Shown: positions 28,357-36,056 of the stretch, in pieces | Numbering within the stretch: the stretch's first letter is position 1 | Layout: every line of letters begins with the position of its first letter | Translations under genes and position numbers: made by a program | From: Curtobacterium flaccumfaciens | GTDB lineage: Bacteria > Actinomycetota > Actinomycetes > Actinomycetales > Microbacteriaceae | Reading direction: 5' to 3' | NCBI RefSeq assembly: GCF_004361695.1 | Contig: NZ_SNVW01000013.1 | Span: forward strand, 1-64,000 | Length of the DNA: 64,000 bases | Notes under the pieces: generated by a model | Told to the model about the DNA's origin: nothing | Database searches by the model: none | The model's input: only the letters and a program-made list of their open reading frames with translations

Positions 28357-28569
28357 AACCGCGACCAGGCTGCCGGTCCGCCACTGGGCATCAGCAACCG
28401 CATCACACTCTCGGGCTCGGACGACGACGGGGCGACCTCTGCCACAGAAGCCGTGATCGACGACGAGCCGGTCACGAGCAGGGGCTACCTCGATGCAGAG
28501 ACCACTCCGCTCTACAACGCCGCTCGCACCAGTCTCGGCTACATCCCGGAGGGGCAGAAGATCCCGTGA
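28357..28569 (+). pseudogene. Orphan C-terminal fragment of a DUF1023 hydrolase
   Basis: Starting right after the first lipoprotein stop and in the same frame, 70 codons end in GSDDDGATSATEAV, EPVTSRGYLDAE and TSLGYIPEGQKIP before TGA. They align with the last ~55 residues of the full hydrolase at 25880 (GSDGHGATPATEAV, TSRGYLDAG, TSLGYTPNGQRIP). There is no start codon or catalytic region, so this is an untranslated toxin tip left by duplication or recombination. It directly precedes the second lipoprotein, as the full gene precedes the first. Confidence 0.8.
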
Positions 28570-29174
28570 CGAAACGCCACGCCCATTCGCTCCTCGTCCC
28601 GGCGTTGGCGGCTTGCCTTGCGCTGACGGGGTGCGCGATCACCACAGCACCAGAGGAGCGACCGATGTCGACCACGCGGTCCGCCGACGCGAAAGCCGTC
28701 TGGGACGAGATGAACGCCGAGATGGAATCCTCGCAAGCCGTTCTCGGCAGTGGGTGGTTGTCATCGGACACCGCAGCACGAGCGTGCGGCGCCGATGGCG
28801 CCCAGTGGGTCCTGAACCGGTTCGGACCCGGCACGCAGCCGGGAGATCGTGACGGATTGCTCGACGCGTTGGCGACGCGTTGGGCGTCGAAGGGGTGGGC
28901 GCCGGTCCGGTCGGAGTTCGGAGGCGACGCCCCGGGCGTGGAACTTCGGTACCCCGCTGCTTCCTCGCTCGACAACGGCTTCTTCATCGAGTTCCGGTCG
29001 AGCGTCCACGGCTCGACACTGCAGTTGCAGACGCCGTGCACGCAGGGCGACGTCGACGCCCTGAACCGTGAGAAGTACGGTGAGCGGCACACGAACACCC
29101 CGCCGGACATCCCCGGCACGGCATCACCCTCCGCGTCAGCGGAACCGACCACGGGAGCAAGGCCGGTCTCGTGA
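28566..29174 (+). CDS. Paralogous lipoprotein 2, candidate immunity protein
   Basis: A 202-residue paralogue of the preceding lipoprotein. The signal peptide ends in the lipobox LTGC with Cys23. It shares WLSSDTAARACGADGAQWV, RFGPGTQPG and LRYPAASSLDNGFFIEF, and its final ~45 codons are nearly identical to those of the third copy (REKYGERHTNTPPDIPGTAS). The GTG overlaps the stop of the orphan hydrolase fragment (GTGA), repeating the toxin-lipoprotein junction of copy 1. Unknown function; probable immunity or decoy protein retained after its toxin was lost. Confidence 0.75.
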   Translation: MTKRHAHSLLVPALAACLALTGCAITTAPEERPMSTTRSADAKAVWDEMNAEMESSQAVLGSGWLSSDTAARACGADGAQWVLNRFGPGTQPGDRDGLLDALATRWASKGWAPVRSEFGGDAPGVELRYPAASSLDNGFFIEFRSSVHGSTLQLQTPCTQGDVDALNREKYGERHTNTPPDIPGTASPSASAEPTTGARPVS

Positions 29175-29770
29175 CCGCGCTGTCGGGACGCCGACTCCCG
29201 CGCTCGGCGACCGCTGTGGTCACGGCGTTGGCCATCGGGTTCGGCGTGACGGCGTGTTCGCCCCGGCCGACCTCGGTGGGCCCGTCACACGCGAAATCGG
29301 TCTGGGACAGCGTGAACGCGGAGATCGAGGCTTCCCAAGCGGTCGTCGGCACGGGCTGGCTGTCGTCCGACACCGCAGCCCGGGAATGCGGCGTGGACGG
29401 TGCGCAGTGGGTGCTCACGCGGTTCGGGCCCGGGACGCATCCTGGTGAACGGAACGCACAGTTCGACGAACTGAGCGCCCGGTGGGAAGCCATGGGCTGG
29501 AGGCCAGTCCGATCCGACTTCGGTGGCGTCAATCCGGGGGTCCAGCTGCGGTACCCGGCCGCCTCCTCACTCGACGACGGGTTCTTCATCGAGTACAGGT
29601 CGACCCAGCACGGCTCCACACTGCAGCTGCAGACGCCGTGCACCCAGGGCGACGTCGACGCCCTGAACCGCGAGAAGTACGGTGAGCGGCACACGAACAC
29701 CCCGCCGGACATCCCCGGCACGGCATCACCCTCCGCCTCCGCGGAACCGACGACGGGAGCAACGCCATGA
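29171..29770 (+). CDS. Paralogous lipoprotein 3, candidate immunity protein
   Basis: A 199-residue third copy, coupled to copy 2 by a GTGA overlap. The signal peptide differs from the other two (lipobox VTAC, Cys29), but the mature domain is clearly homologous (WLSSDTAARECGVDGAQWV, LRYPAASSLDDGFFIEY). The 3' ~100 bases are almost identical to copy 2, suggesting recent duplication or gene conversion confined to the C-terminus. Three different lipoproteins could give protection against several variants of a DUF1023 toxin. Confidence 0.75.
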   Translation: MTALSGRRLPRSATAVVTALAIGFGVTACSPRPTSVGPSHAKSVWDSVNAEIEASQAVVGTGWLSSDTAARECGVDGAQWVLTRFGPGTHPGERNAQFDELSARWEAMGWRPVRSDFGGVNPGVQLRYPAASSLDDGFFIEYRSTQHGSTLQLQTPCTQGDVDALNREKYGERHTNTPPDIPGTASPSASAEPTTGATP

Positions 29771-30108
29771 GTTCGACGATGGGCAAGGACCACCTCGCCC
29801 GCGAACAGGCCCGCCTCGACCGTCCCCGCGGCTGGCGGATCGCCGGCCCCGGGCTGGCCGCGCTGGTGCTCGGAATCGCGTCCTTCGTCGCGCAGACCAC
29901 GTCGGTGGGTCTGCTCTGGCCGTCCGCGGTGTTCTCCGTGGTGCTCGTCGCCCTCATCGTGTGGACGTCCATCGGTCTGGCGAAGACCGGCGGACGGCGC
30001 CCCCTCGCGCGTACGGTCGGCATCGCGGGCATCGTCGCGGCAGGCCTCGGGGTCTTCCAGTCGCTCGCGTTCCTCCTCGCCGTGGTCCTGCTCAGCGGCG
30101 CCCTCTGA
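29767..30108 (+). CDS. Small membrane protein of unknown function
   Basis: A 113-residue protein with a charged N-terminus (DHLAREQARLDRPRGWR) and three hydrophobic segments (about 28-45, 50-70 and 84-110). The ATG overlaps the third lipoprotein stop (ATGA), so it belongs to the same transcript. No family recognised. It may be an accessory membrane component of the lipoprotein array or a bystander captured downstream. Confidence 0.7.
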   Translation: MSSTMGKDHLAREQARLDRPRGWRIAGPGLAALVLGIASFVAQTTSVGLLWPSAVFSVVLVALIVWTSIGLAKTGGRRPLARTVGIAGIVAAGLGVFQSLAFLLAVVLLSGAL

Positions 30109-30205
30109 CCCGGCTGCGCCGTCCGACCCCGCGTCGCCGTCCACCCGAGCTGCACCGTCCGACCACACTGCGCCGAGCGCAGTGACGACCCGAAGGAGCA
30201 CCACC

Positions 30206-31573
30206 GTGGAGCACATCGACGTCGCCGTGATCGGAGCCGGCGTCGCCGGACTCACCGCCGCGCGGCTGCTGGCCGACGCCGGCCGTCGTGTGGTCGTCCT
30301 CGAAGCCCGCGACCGGATCGGCGGTCGTGTGCACACCGACCGGCGCGACGGACTCGTGACGGACCTCGGCGCCTCGTGGATCCACGGCGTGGACGGCAGC
30401 GCCGTCGCGGACGCCGCCGCCGCGTTCGGGCTGCGGACGACCGAGTTCACCGTCGGCGGCTACCAGGTCGACAGCCGCCCGATCGCGTACCACGGGCCGG
30501 ACGGCTCCCGGCTCGACGACGCCGCGGCCCAGCGGTTCGCCGCGGACGTGCACACGCTCGACCGGTCGCTCGCCGGGGTCATCGCACGGTCGGGCGCGGA
30601 CGACAGCTACCACGACGTCGTCGAGCGGGCCCTCGCGGAACAGCACTGGGATGCCGACCGGACGGAGCGGGTCCGCGAACACCTGGAGCACCGCAGCGAG
30701 GAGCAGTACGGGGTGTCGAGCGCCGAGCTCGCCGCGCACGGCCTCGACGACGACGTGGTCGAGGGCGACGAGGTGGTGTTCCCCGACGGGTACGACGCGC
30801 TCCCCGAGCAGCTCGCTCACGGCCTCGACGTCCGGCTCGGGCACGTCGTGCACACGGTCGAGCGCGGGTCGTCGGGCGTCGTCGTCACGAGCAGCCGCGG
30901 GGAGCTCCGCGCGGACGCCGCGGTGGTGACGGTGCCGGTCGGGGTGCTGCAGTCCGACGACTTCACCATCACGCCACCGCTGCCCGAGCGGCACCGCGAA
31001 GCCCTCGCGCGCCTCCGGATGAACGCCTTCGAGAAGGTCGTGCTGCGCTTCGCCACCCGCTTCTGGGACGAGGACGTGTACGCGATCCGCCAGCTCGGAC
31101 CGGCGGGAGGTTGGTGGCACTCCTGGTACGACCTCACGCGGCTCGACGGTGTGCCGACCCTGCTCACGTTCGCCGCGGGTCCGGCCGCGCGCGCGATCCG
31201 AGGCTGGAGCGACGAGCGGGTCACCGCCTCCGTGCTCGAGCAACTCCGTCGCCTGTACGGCGACCGCGTGGGATCGCCGACCTCGGTGCACGTGACGGCG
31301 TGGCAGGACGACCCGTTCTCCCGAGGGTCGTACGCCCACATGCTGCCGGGTTCGACGACGGCCGACCACGACGACCTCGCCCGTCCGGTCGACGGGGTCC
31401 TGCACCTGGCGGGCGAGGCCACCTGGACGGACGACCCCGCGACCGTCACCGCGGCCCTGCACTCGGGGCACCGGGCCGCGGTCGCAGTGCTCGGGCGCGA
31501 CGTCTCGATCGCCCGCGCCTGGGCCGACACCCGGACCGAGACCGGGACCGGAACGGGGGCCGGGACGCAGTAA
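30206..31573 (+). CDS. FAD-dependent amine oxidase
   Basis: A 455-residue flavoprotein of the amine oxidase family. The Rossmann motif VAVIGAGVAGLTAARLL and second glycine motif DRIGGRVHTDRR are at the N-terminus, and the C-terminal FAD block is HLAGEATWTDDPATVTAALHSG. These resemble polyamine or monoamine oxidases, which oxidise amines to aldehydes with H2O2 release. The GTG at 30206 has GAAGGAG seven bases upstream and is preferred over an earlier GTG at 30182. The extreme C-terminus is a TETGTGTGAG repeat tail. Substrate not predictable. Confidence 0.85.
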   Translation: MEHIDVAVIGAGVAGLTAARLLADAGRRVVVLEARDRIGGRVHTDRRDGLVTDLGASWIHGVDGSAVADAAAAFGLRTTEFTVGGYQVDSRPIAYHGPDGSRLDDAAAQRFAADVHTLDRSLAGVIARSGADDSYHDVVERALAEQHWDADRTERVREHLEHRSEEQYGVSSAELAAHGLDDDVVEGDEVVFPDGYDALPEQLAHGLDVRLGHVVHTVERGSSGVVVTSSRGELRADAAVVTVPVGVLQSDDFTITPPLPERHREALARLRMNAFEKVVLRFATRFWDEDVYAIRQLGPAGGWWHSWYDLTRLDGVPTLLTFAAGPAARAIRGWSDERVTASVLEQLRRLYGDRVGSPTSVHVTAWQDDPFSRGSYAHMLPGSTTADHDDLARPVDGVLHLAGEATWTDDPATVTAALHSGHRAAVAVLGRDVSIARAWADTRTETGTGTGAGTQ

Positions 31574-31632
31574 CGCCCCGGCCCGAACCGCGCCCGAACC
31601 GCGCCCGACCCGCCCCCGCCCCTCACCCGAAC

Positions 31633-31818
31633 TCAGGCCGTGCCGTCGTCCTCTTCGGGGTTGAAGTGCGAGTCGTCGCCCTGGTGTCCCACTGCGATGC
31701 CGTCGGGCTCGTTGGGGATGGTGCCGTCCTCGCCGAGACCGTCCGGCTTCGTCGTGCCCTCGGAGTCGTTCTCCGCCGCAACCCCGTCCGGGGTACCCGT
31801 GTCGTCCGTGTCAGTCAT
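31633..31818 (-). CDS. Small acidic protein of unknown function
   Basis: A 61-residue, highly acidic, probably disordered protein (many Asp and Glu; ends in FNPEEDDGTA). The ATG at 31818 has a GGAG six bases upstream. It sits alone between the amine oxidase and a divergent Nudix gene. Similar short acidic proteins are common and unnamed in Microbacteriaceae. Moderate confidence that it is expressed. Confidence 0.6.
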   Translation of the reverse strand: MTDTDDTGTPDGVAAENDSEGTTKPDGLGEDGTIPNEPDGIAVGHQGDDSHFNPEEDDGTA

Positions 31819-31923
31819 GATCTGCTCCACTGCAGTGATCGGTCCGGAGGCCGTACGGCCTCCGGAGTTGCTGGACCTCGGACGCTACGTGGTGCTCCTC
31901 GGAGATCGCCCTGCCGCTGCGCC

Positions 31924-31929
31924 TAGGCT
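31924..31929 (+). promoter_or_regulatory. -10 element of a leaderless promoter
   Basis: TAGGCT, a 6-base spacer, then the GTG of the Nudix gene at 31936; no ribosome site. Confidence 0.55.
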
Positions 31930-31935
31930 GACCGG

Positions 31936-32619
31936 GTGGCCACCGCACGTCAGCAGCTGTCCGCCCTGGTCAGTCCCGGCGGCGCTCCCGTGGTCCCCCG
32001 GATGCCGGCGGCGGAGTCGTCGCGGCAGGCTGCCGTCCTCATCCTCTTCGGGGTCCTCGACCAGGTGCCGAGCGACCGCGATGCGCAGGACCCGCGCGTC
32101 GGACGCGACCTCGACGTCCTCCTGCTCGCCCGTGCCGCCACGCTGCGGGCGCACCCCGGCGAGGTCGCGTTCCCCGGCGGCCGCATCGACCCCGGCGACG
32201 CCGACCCAGTCGCCGCCGCCCTCCGCGAAGCCCACGAGGAGACCGGCCTCGACCCGTCCGGCGTCGACGTGCTCGGCACGCTGGACCCGGTGCCGCTCGC
32301 GTTCTCGAGACACCTCGTCACACCGGTGCTCGGCTGGTGGCGCGAGTCCTCCCCGGTGCGGGTCGTCGACGAGGCGGAGTCCGCCGCCGTGTTCCGCGCT
32401 CCGGTCGCCGACCTGCTCGATCCCGCACACCGCGGTGTGACCGTGATCCGCCGCGACGGCCACGAGTGGCGCGGCCCGGCCTTCACGGTCGACGCCGAGA
32501 CGGGGACGCACACCGTCTGGGGCTTCACCGCGATGCTGCTCGACGCCGTCTTCGACCGGCTCGGTTGGACCGAAGCGTGGGACGAACGACGCGTGATCCC
32601 GCTGCCCGTCCGCCGTTGA
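31936..32619 (+). CDS. Nudix hydrolase, CoA pyrophosphatase-like
   Basis: A 227-residue Nudix enzyme. The box reads GGRIDPGDADPVAAALREAH then EETGL. The first Glu of the classical box is Asp (DPGD), the form usual in CoA pyrophosphatases (NudL/YeaB), which cleave CoA to 4'-phosphopantetheine and 3',5'-ADP. Residues AHPGEVAFPGGR before the box fit the UPF0035 signature. Translation appears leaderless from GTG at 31936. It is divergent from the small acidic protein and convergent with a TetR gene. Confidence 0.87.
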   Translation: MATARQQLSALVSPGGAPVVPRMPAAESSRQAAVLILFGVLDQVPSDRDAQDPRVGRDLDVLLLARAATLRAHPGEVAFPGGRIDPGDADPVAAALREAHEETGLDPSGVDVLGTLDPVPLAFSRHLVTPVLGWWRESSPVRVVDEAESAAVFRAPVADLLDPAHRGVTVIRRDGHEWRGPAFTVDAETGTHTVWGFTAMLLDAVFDRLGWTEAWDERRVIPLPVRR

Positions 32620-32634
32620 CGGGCCGGGTGCCGG

Positions 32635-33210
32635 TCAGCCGCCGATGAGCGCCGTGACCGCGTCCACCACGATCTGCCGACGACGAGCCGGCGTGACTGC
32701 GGGGACCGTGGTCTCGAACTCGGGGCTGCGGGTGCTCCAGAACGCCGCCGTGTGCAGGACGAGTCCGAGCAGCACGGGAGCCCGGTAGGACCGCGGCGCG
32801 ACACCGGCGCGCTGCGCCCGCTCGACCTCGGCGATGACCTCGCCGTTGCTCCGCACGACCGCCTCGAGCGGTGCGCCCTGGGCGCGCTCGAGTCGGTGCC
32901 AGGTCGCCAGTCGGGGCACCCACGGACGTTCGACGAAGTGGTCGTGCAGCCGGCCGGCGTACTCCGCCAGGTCGCCCGTGTCGATGGGCACCTCGGCGAA
33001 CACGTCGGCGACGGTCTGCGCGAAGAGGGCGTCGAACAGCCCCTCCTTGCTGCCGAAGTAGTGGAAGATCTGCGCCTTGTTGCTCGCCGACGCGGCGGCG
33101 ATGCGCTCGATGCGGGCGCCGCCGATCCCGACCGCGGAGAACTCGTCCCGCGCGGCGAGCAGGAGCTTCGCGCGCATCGCGTCGGCGGCTGGGGGCGTGA
33201 ACGGGGCCAT
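32635..33210 (-). CDS. TetR family regulator
   Basis: A 191-residue TetR repressor. The helix-turn-helix occupies residues 12-60: LLAARDEFSAVGIGGARIER and IAAASASNKAQIFHYFGSKE. The C-terminal domain has the TetR_C_17-type pattern common in actinobacteria. The ATG at 33210 is followed by an alternative frame-internal Met (residue 12). No obvious neighbouring target. The 200 bases upstream contain three copies of a 43-base repeat and a perfect palindrome, which could affect its expression. Confidence 0.87.
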   Translation of the reverse strand: MAPFTPPAADAMRAKLLLAARDEFSAVGIGGARIERIAAASASNKAQIFHYFGSKEGLFDALFAQTVADVFAEVPIDTGDLAEYAGRLHDHFVERPWVPRLATWHRLERAQGAPLEAVVRSNGEVIAEVERAQRAGVAPRSYRAPVLLGLVLHTAAFWSTRSPEFETTVPAVTPARRRQIVVDAVTALIGG

Positions 33211-33234
33211 GGCGTCCACCGTATCGAGCGCCGG

Positions 33235-33343
33235 GTCGCGGTGGGCGCACTGGTGGCACCCCCGTGCCGAGCGCGCAGTCGCGGTGGGCGCACTGGTGGC
33301 ACCCCCGTGCCGAGCGCGCAGTCGCGGTGGGCGCACTGGTGGC
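33235..33343. repeat. 43-base tandem repeat, about 2.5 copies
   Basis: The unit GTCGCGGTGGGCGCACTGGT... begins at 33235, 33278 and 33321; the first two copies are identical, and the third is cut at 33343. It lies just upstream of the TetR gene and ends next to a 48-base palindrome. It contains no spacer variation, so it is not CRISPR. Confidence 0.9.
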
Positions 33344-33350
33344 GTCCGCA

Positions 33351-33398
33351 GACGGACTGGAGGCGCGGTGCCAGCTGGCACCGCGCCTCCAGTCCGTC
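33351..33398. terminator. Perfect 48-base copy of the interspersed palindrome
   Basis: GACGGACTGGAGGCGCGGTG at the left reads as its exact complement at the right, with no loop bases (centre AG/CT at 33374). This is the best copy for defining the family. It lies 19 bases beyond the terC stop and should terminate that transcript. Confidence 0.9.
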
Positions 33399-33416
33399 GG
33401 TGGAGACCCCGGAACG

Positions 33417-34424
33417 TCAGTCGGACGCGCGGGCGGGGGCTTCGTCGGCCGGGGCCGGGTCCCGCCGCATCGTTCCGAGGCTGGCGACGGTCGACACCGC
33501 CATCGCGACGACGATCACGACGAGGGAGACCCAGGTCGGGATCTCCGGCGCCCACGCGATGTGCTCCCCGCCGTTGATGAACGGCAGCTCGTTGCCGTGC
33601 AGTGCGTGCAGGACGAGCTTGACGCCGATGAACGCGAGGATGAATGCGATCCCGTACTTCAGGTACACGAGCCGCTCGAGGAGCCCACCGAGCAGGAAGT
33701 AGAGCTGCCGCAGGCCCATCAGCGCGAACACGTTCGCGGTGAACACGATGAACGGGCTCTCGGTGATGCCGAAGATCGCCGGGATCGAGTCGAGGGCGAA
33801 CAGCAGGTCGGTCGTGCCGATCGCGATGAGCACGACGAGCAGGGGCGTGAAGTGCCGGACGCCGTCGTGGTGCGTGCGGAACTTCATGCCGTCGAACGTG
33901 TCGGTCAACCGCACCCGGCGACGCAGCGTCCGGACGATGAAGCCGTCCTTCTGCTCCTCGTCGTCGTCCTCACCGCGGAGCTGCTGGATCGCGGTCCACA
34001 CGAGCCAGGCACCGAAGATGTAGAAGATCCACGAGAAGTTCTCGATCAGCTGCGCGCCGACGAGGATGAAGATCCCGCGCAGCACGAGCGCGATGATGAT
34101 GCCCAGCATGAGCACCTCTTGCTGGATCTTCTTCGGCACCGAGAAGCGCGCCATGATGATGACGAACACGAACAGGTTGTCGATGCTCAGGCTGTACTCC
34201 GTCAGCCAGCCGGCCAGGAACTGCCCGGCCGGCTCGCCACCGGCGAAGAAGAACATCGCGACGGCGAACACGAGCGCGAGCCCGACGTAGACGCCGACCC
34301 AGATCCCGGACTCCTTGAGCGTCGGGACGTGCGGGCGCCGCGCGACGATGAGCAGGTCGGCGAGCAGGATCACGACGAGCGCGATGATCGACCCGACTTC
34401 GAACACGACGGGGAGCTCGGGCAT
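33417..34424 (-). CDS. TerC family integral membrane protein
   Basis: A 335-residue membrane protein with about eight to nine hydrophobic segments. It has the TerC signatures LTEYSLSIDNLFVFVIIMARF and TTDLLFALDSIPAIFGIT, whose paired acidic residues are proposed metal ligands. TerC/Alx proteins are linked to manganese export and loading of secreted enzymes. The polar loop EDDDEEQKDG is normal. The ATG at 34424 is preceded by an AAGGAAGG-like site. No manganese riboswitch signature was seen upstream. Confidence 0.9.
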   Translation of the reverse strand: MPELPVVFEVGSIIALVVILLADLLIVARRPHVPTLKESGIWVGVYVGLALVFAVAMFFFAGGEPAGQFLAGWLTEYSLSIDNLFVFVIIMARFSVPKKIQQEVLMLGIIIALVLRGIFILVGAQLIENFSWIFYIFGAWLVWTAIQQLRGEDDDEEQKDGFIVRTLRRRVRLTDTFDGMKFRTHHDGVRHFTPLLVVLIAIGTTDLLFALDSIPAIFGITESPFIVFTANVFALMGLRQLYFLLGGLLERLVYLKYGIAFILAFIGVKLVLHALHGNELPFINGGEHIAWAPEIPTWVSLVVIVVAMAVSTVASLGTMRRDPAPADEAPARASD

Positions 34425-34532
34425 CCGGAGCCTTCCTTGCAGAGTGAGAGTTCACGCAGCCACGTGGACAGCGGAGTCCAGTGTCCCCGATGATTCGCTC
34501 ACTCGCGAACCCGCTGGCCGTCCGGCGCGCGC

Positions 34533-36005
34533 CTACACGGTGGCCTCGGTCCCCCGCACCTTCCCCACCACGACGTCGACGATGCCCGCGAGCAGTGCCG
34601 CCGCGACGAACCCGAGCGACACCCCGAGCGCCAGCGGCAGTCCCTGCGAGTAGTCGCCCCGGGAATCCGCGAGCGACGAGTAGAAGACGCTCCCGACGGC
34701 GGCGATCCCGATCGCCGAGCCGACCCGGGCGCCGACCTGGATCAGACCGCCCGCGGAGCCGCCCTGCTCGACGGGCACCTCGGACAGCGTGAGCGTTTGG
34801 TTCGGCGAGATCGTCAGGCCCGACCCGACGCCCGCCACCAGCAGCGGCACGACGAGCCACCACCCGAGGTCGGGTTCGTAGTGGTTCGCGACGACCCAGA
34901 TCACACCGCCCAGCCCGAGCAGGACCAGGACCGTCCCGACGACGATGAGCTGCCGTCCGAACCGGTGCACGACCCGCCCGCCGACCGTGGACGCGACCCC
35001 GGAACCGATCGCGAAGGCGACCGAGGACAGGCCGGCGAGCAGTGCCGAGTAGTGCAGACCCGACTGCAGCGCGAGCGTCAGGACGAAGAACAGCGGGGTG
35101 AAGCCGGCGAAGTAGACCGTGGCCAACCCGACACCGAGCGTGAACGAGCGGCGGCGGAAGAGCCGGAGGTCGATCACGGGCTCCTTCGTCCGCTGGTACC
35201 GCCGTTCCCAGAGCACGAACACCACGCCGAGCACGACGGCGACGACCACCAGCCACCACTTCGCGTTGCCCGTCCACTGCTCCGACTGCACGAACGGCAG
35301 CAGCAGGGCGACCACGGCGGCGCCGAGCAGCGCGATGCCGACCGGGTCGAAGTCGTGCTTCCGTCCGACTTCGGCCCGCTGCGGCTTCGGCAGGTAGCGG
35401 AAGGCCAGGAGGATCGTGACGAGTCCCACGGGCAGGTTCACGAAGAAGACGAACCGCCACCCGTTCTCGGTGCCGAAGGCCGTGATGAGCAGGCCGCCGA
35501 CGAGGGGGCCGATCGCGGTGGCGATGCCGACCGTCGCCCCGAAGAGCCCGAAGGCCGTGCCGCGTTCCCGGCCGCGGAACAGCTGCTGGATGAGCGCCGT
35601 CACCTGCGGGGTGAGCAGGCCACCGGCGAGGCCCTGCACCAGTCGGGCGATCACCAGCACGATGCCGTTCGGGGCGAAGCCGCAGAGCGCGCTCGCCACG
35701 GTGAACAGGCCGACCCCGATGACGAACATCCGGCGGCGCCCGGTGGCGTCGCCGAGTCGTCCACCGGGGACGAGCAGCAGGCCGAAGGACAGCGCGTAGC
35801 CGGACAGGATCCACTGCACCGCCTCGGGTGAGGCACCGGGCAGCCCCTTCGAGATCGACTGCAGTGCGACGTTGACGATCGAGACGTCGAGCAGCACGAT
35901 CCCGCCGCCGAGCAGGCAGATGACGAGTGCCTTCCAACGGTTCGGGTCCGGCTGGTCGGAGGGAGCCGCATCGGGCTCGGCGGACGTGCGGTGTTCAGCT
36001 GTCAT
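34533..36005 (-). CDS. MFS transporter, DHA2 (EmrB/QacA) family
   Basis: A 490-residue exporter with about 14 membrane segments. Motif A is GGRLGDATGRRRMF, motif C-like GATVGIATAIGPLVGG, and motif D1-like LLDVSIVNVALQSI sits in the first helix. It probably extrudes hydrophobic or cationic drugs by proton antiport. The ATG at 36005 is the only start that leaves a natural cytoplasmic N-terminus of about 25 residues. It is divergent from the phospholipase D-like gene, with 51 bases between them, so promoters must overlap. Confidence 0.9.
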   Translation of the reverse strand: MTAEHRTSAEPDAAPSDQPDPNRWKALVICLLGGGIVLLDVSIVNVALQSISKGLPGASPEAVQWILSGYALSFGLLLVPGGRLGDATGRRRMFVIGVGLFTVASALCGFAPNGIVLVIARLVQGLAGGLLTPQVTALIQQLFRGRERGTAFGLFGATVGIATAIGPLVGGLLITAFGTENGWRFVFFVNLPVGLVTILLAFRYLPKPQRAEVGRKHDFDPVGIALLGAAVVALLLPFVQSEQWTGNAKWWLVVVAVVLGVVFVLWERRYQRTKEPVIDLRLFRRRSFTLGVGLATVYFAGFTPLFFVLTLALQSGLHYSALLAGLSSVAFAIGSGVASTVGGRVVHRFGRQLIVVGTVLVLLGLGGVIWVVANHYEPDLGWWLVVPLLVAGVGSGLTISPNQTLTLSEVPVEQGGSAGGLIQVGARVGSAIGIAAVGSVFYSSLADSRGDYSQGLPLALGVSLGFVAAALLAGIVDVVVGKVRGTEATV

Positions 36006-36044
36006 GACGCCTTCACGGTAGGCGCGTTCCCCTGCGTCCGCCCG

Positions 36045-36050
36045 TAGTCT
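36045..36050 (+). promoter_or_regulatory. -10 element of a leaderless promoter
   Basis: TAGTCT, a 6-base spacer, then GTG at 36057 of the phospholipase D-like gene. Confidence 0.5.
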
Positions 36051-36056
36051 CCAGGA

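Noticed and set aside
33235-33343. 43-base repeats as a CRISPR array
   Set aside because: Units are directly adjacent without spacers, and no cas genes are present.
34425-34532. Manganese (yybP-ykoY) riboswitch upstream of terC
   Set aside because: The conserved loop sequences of that riboswitch were looked for and not seen.
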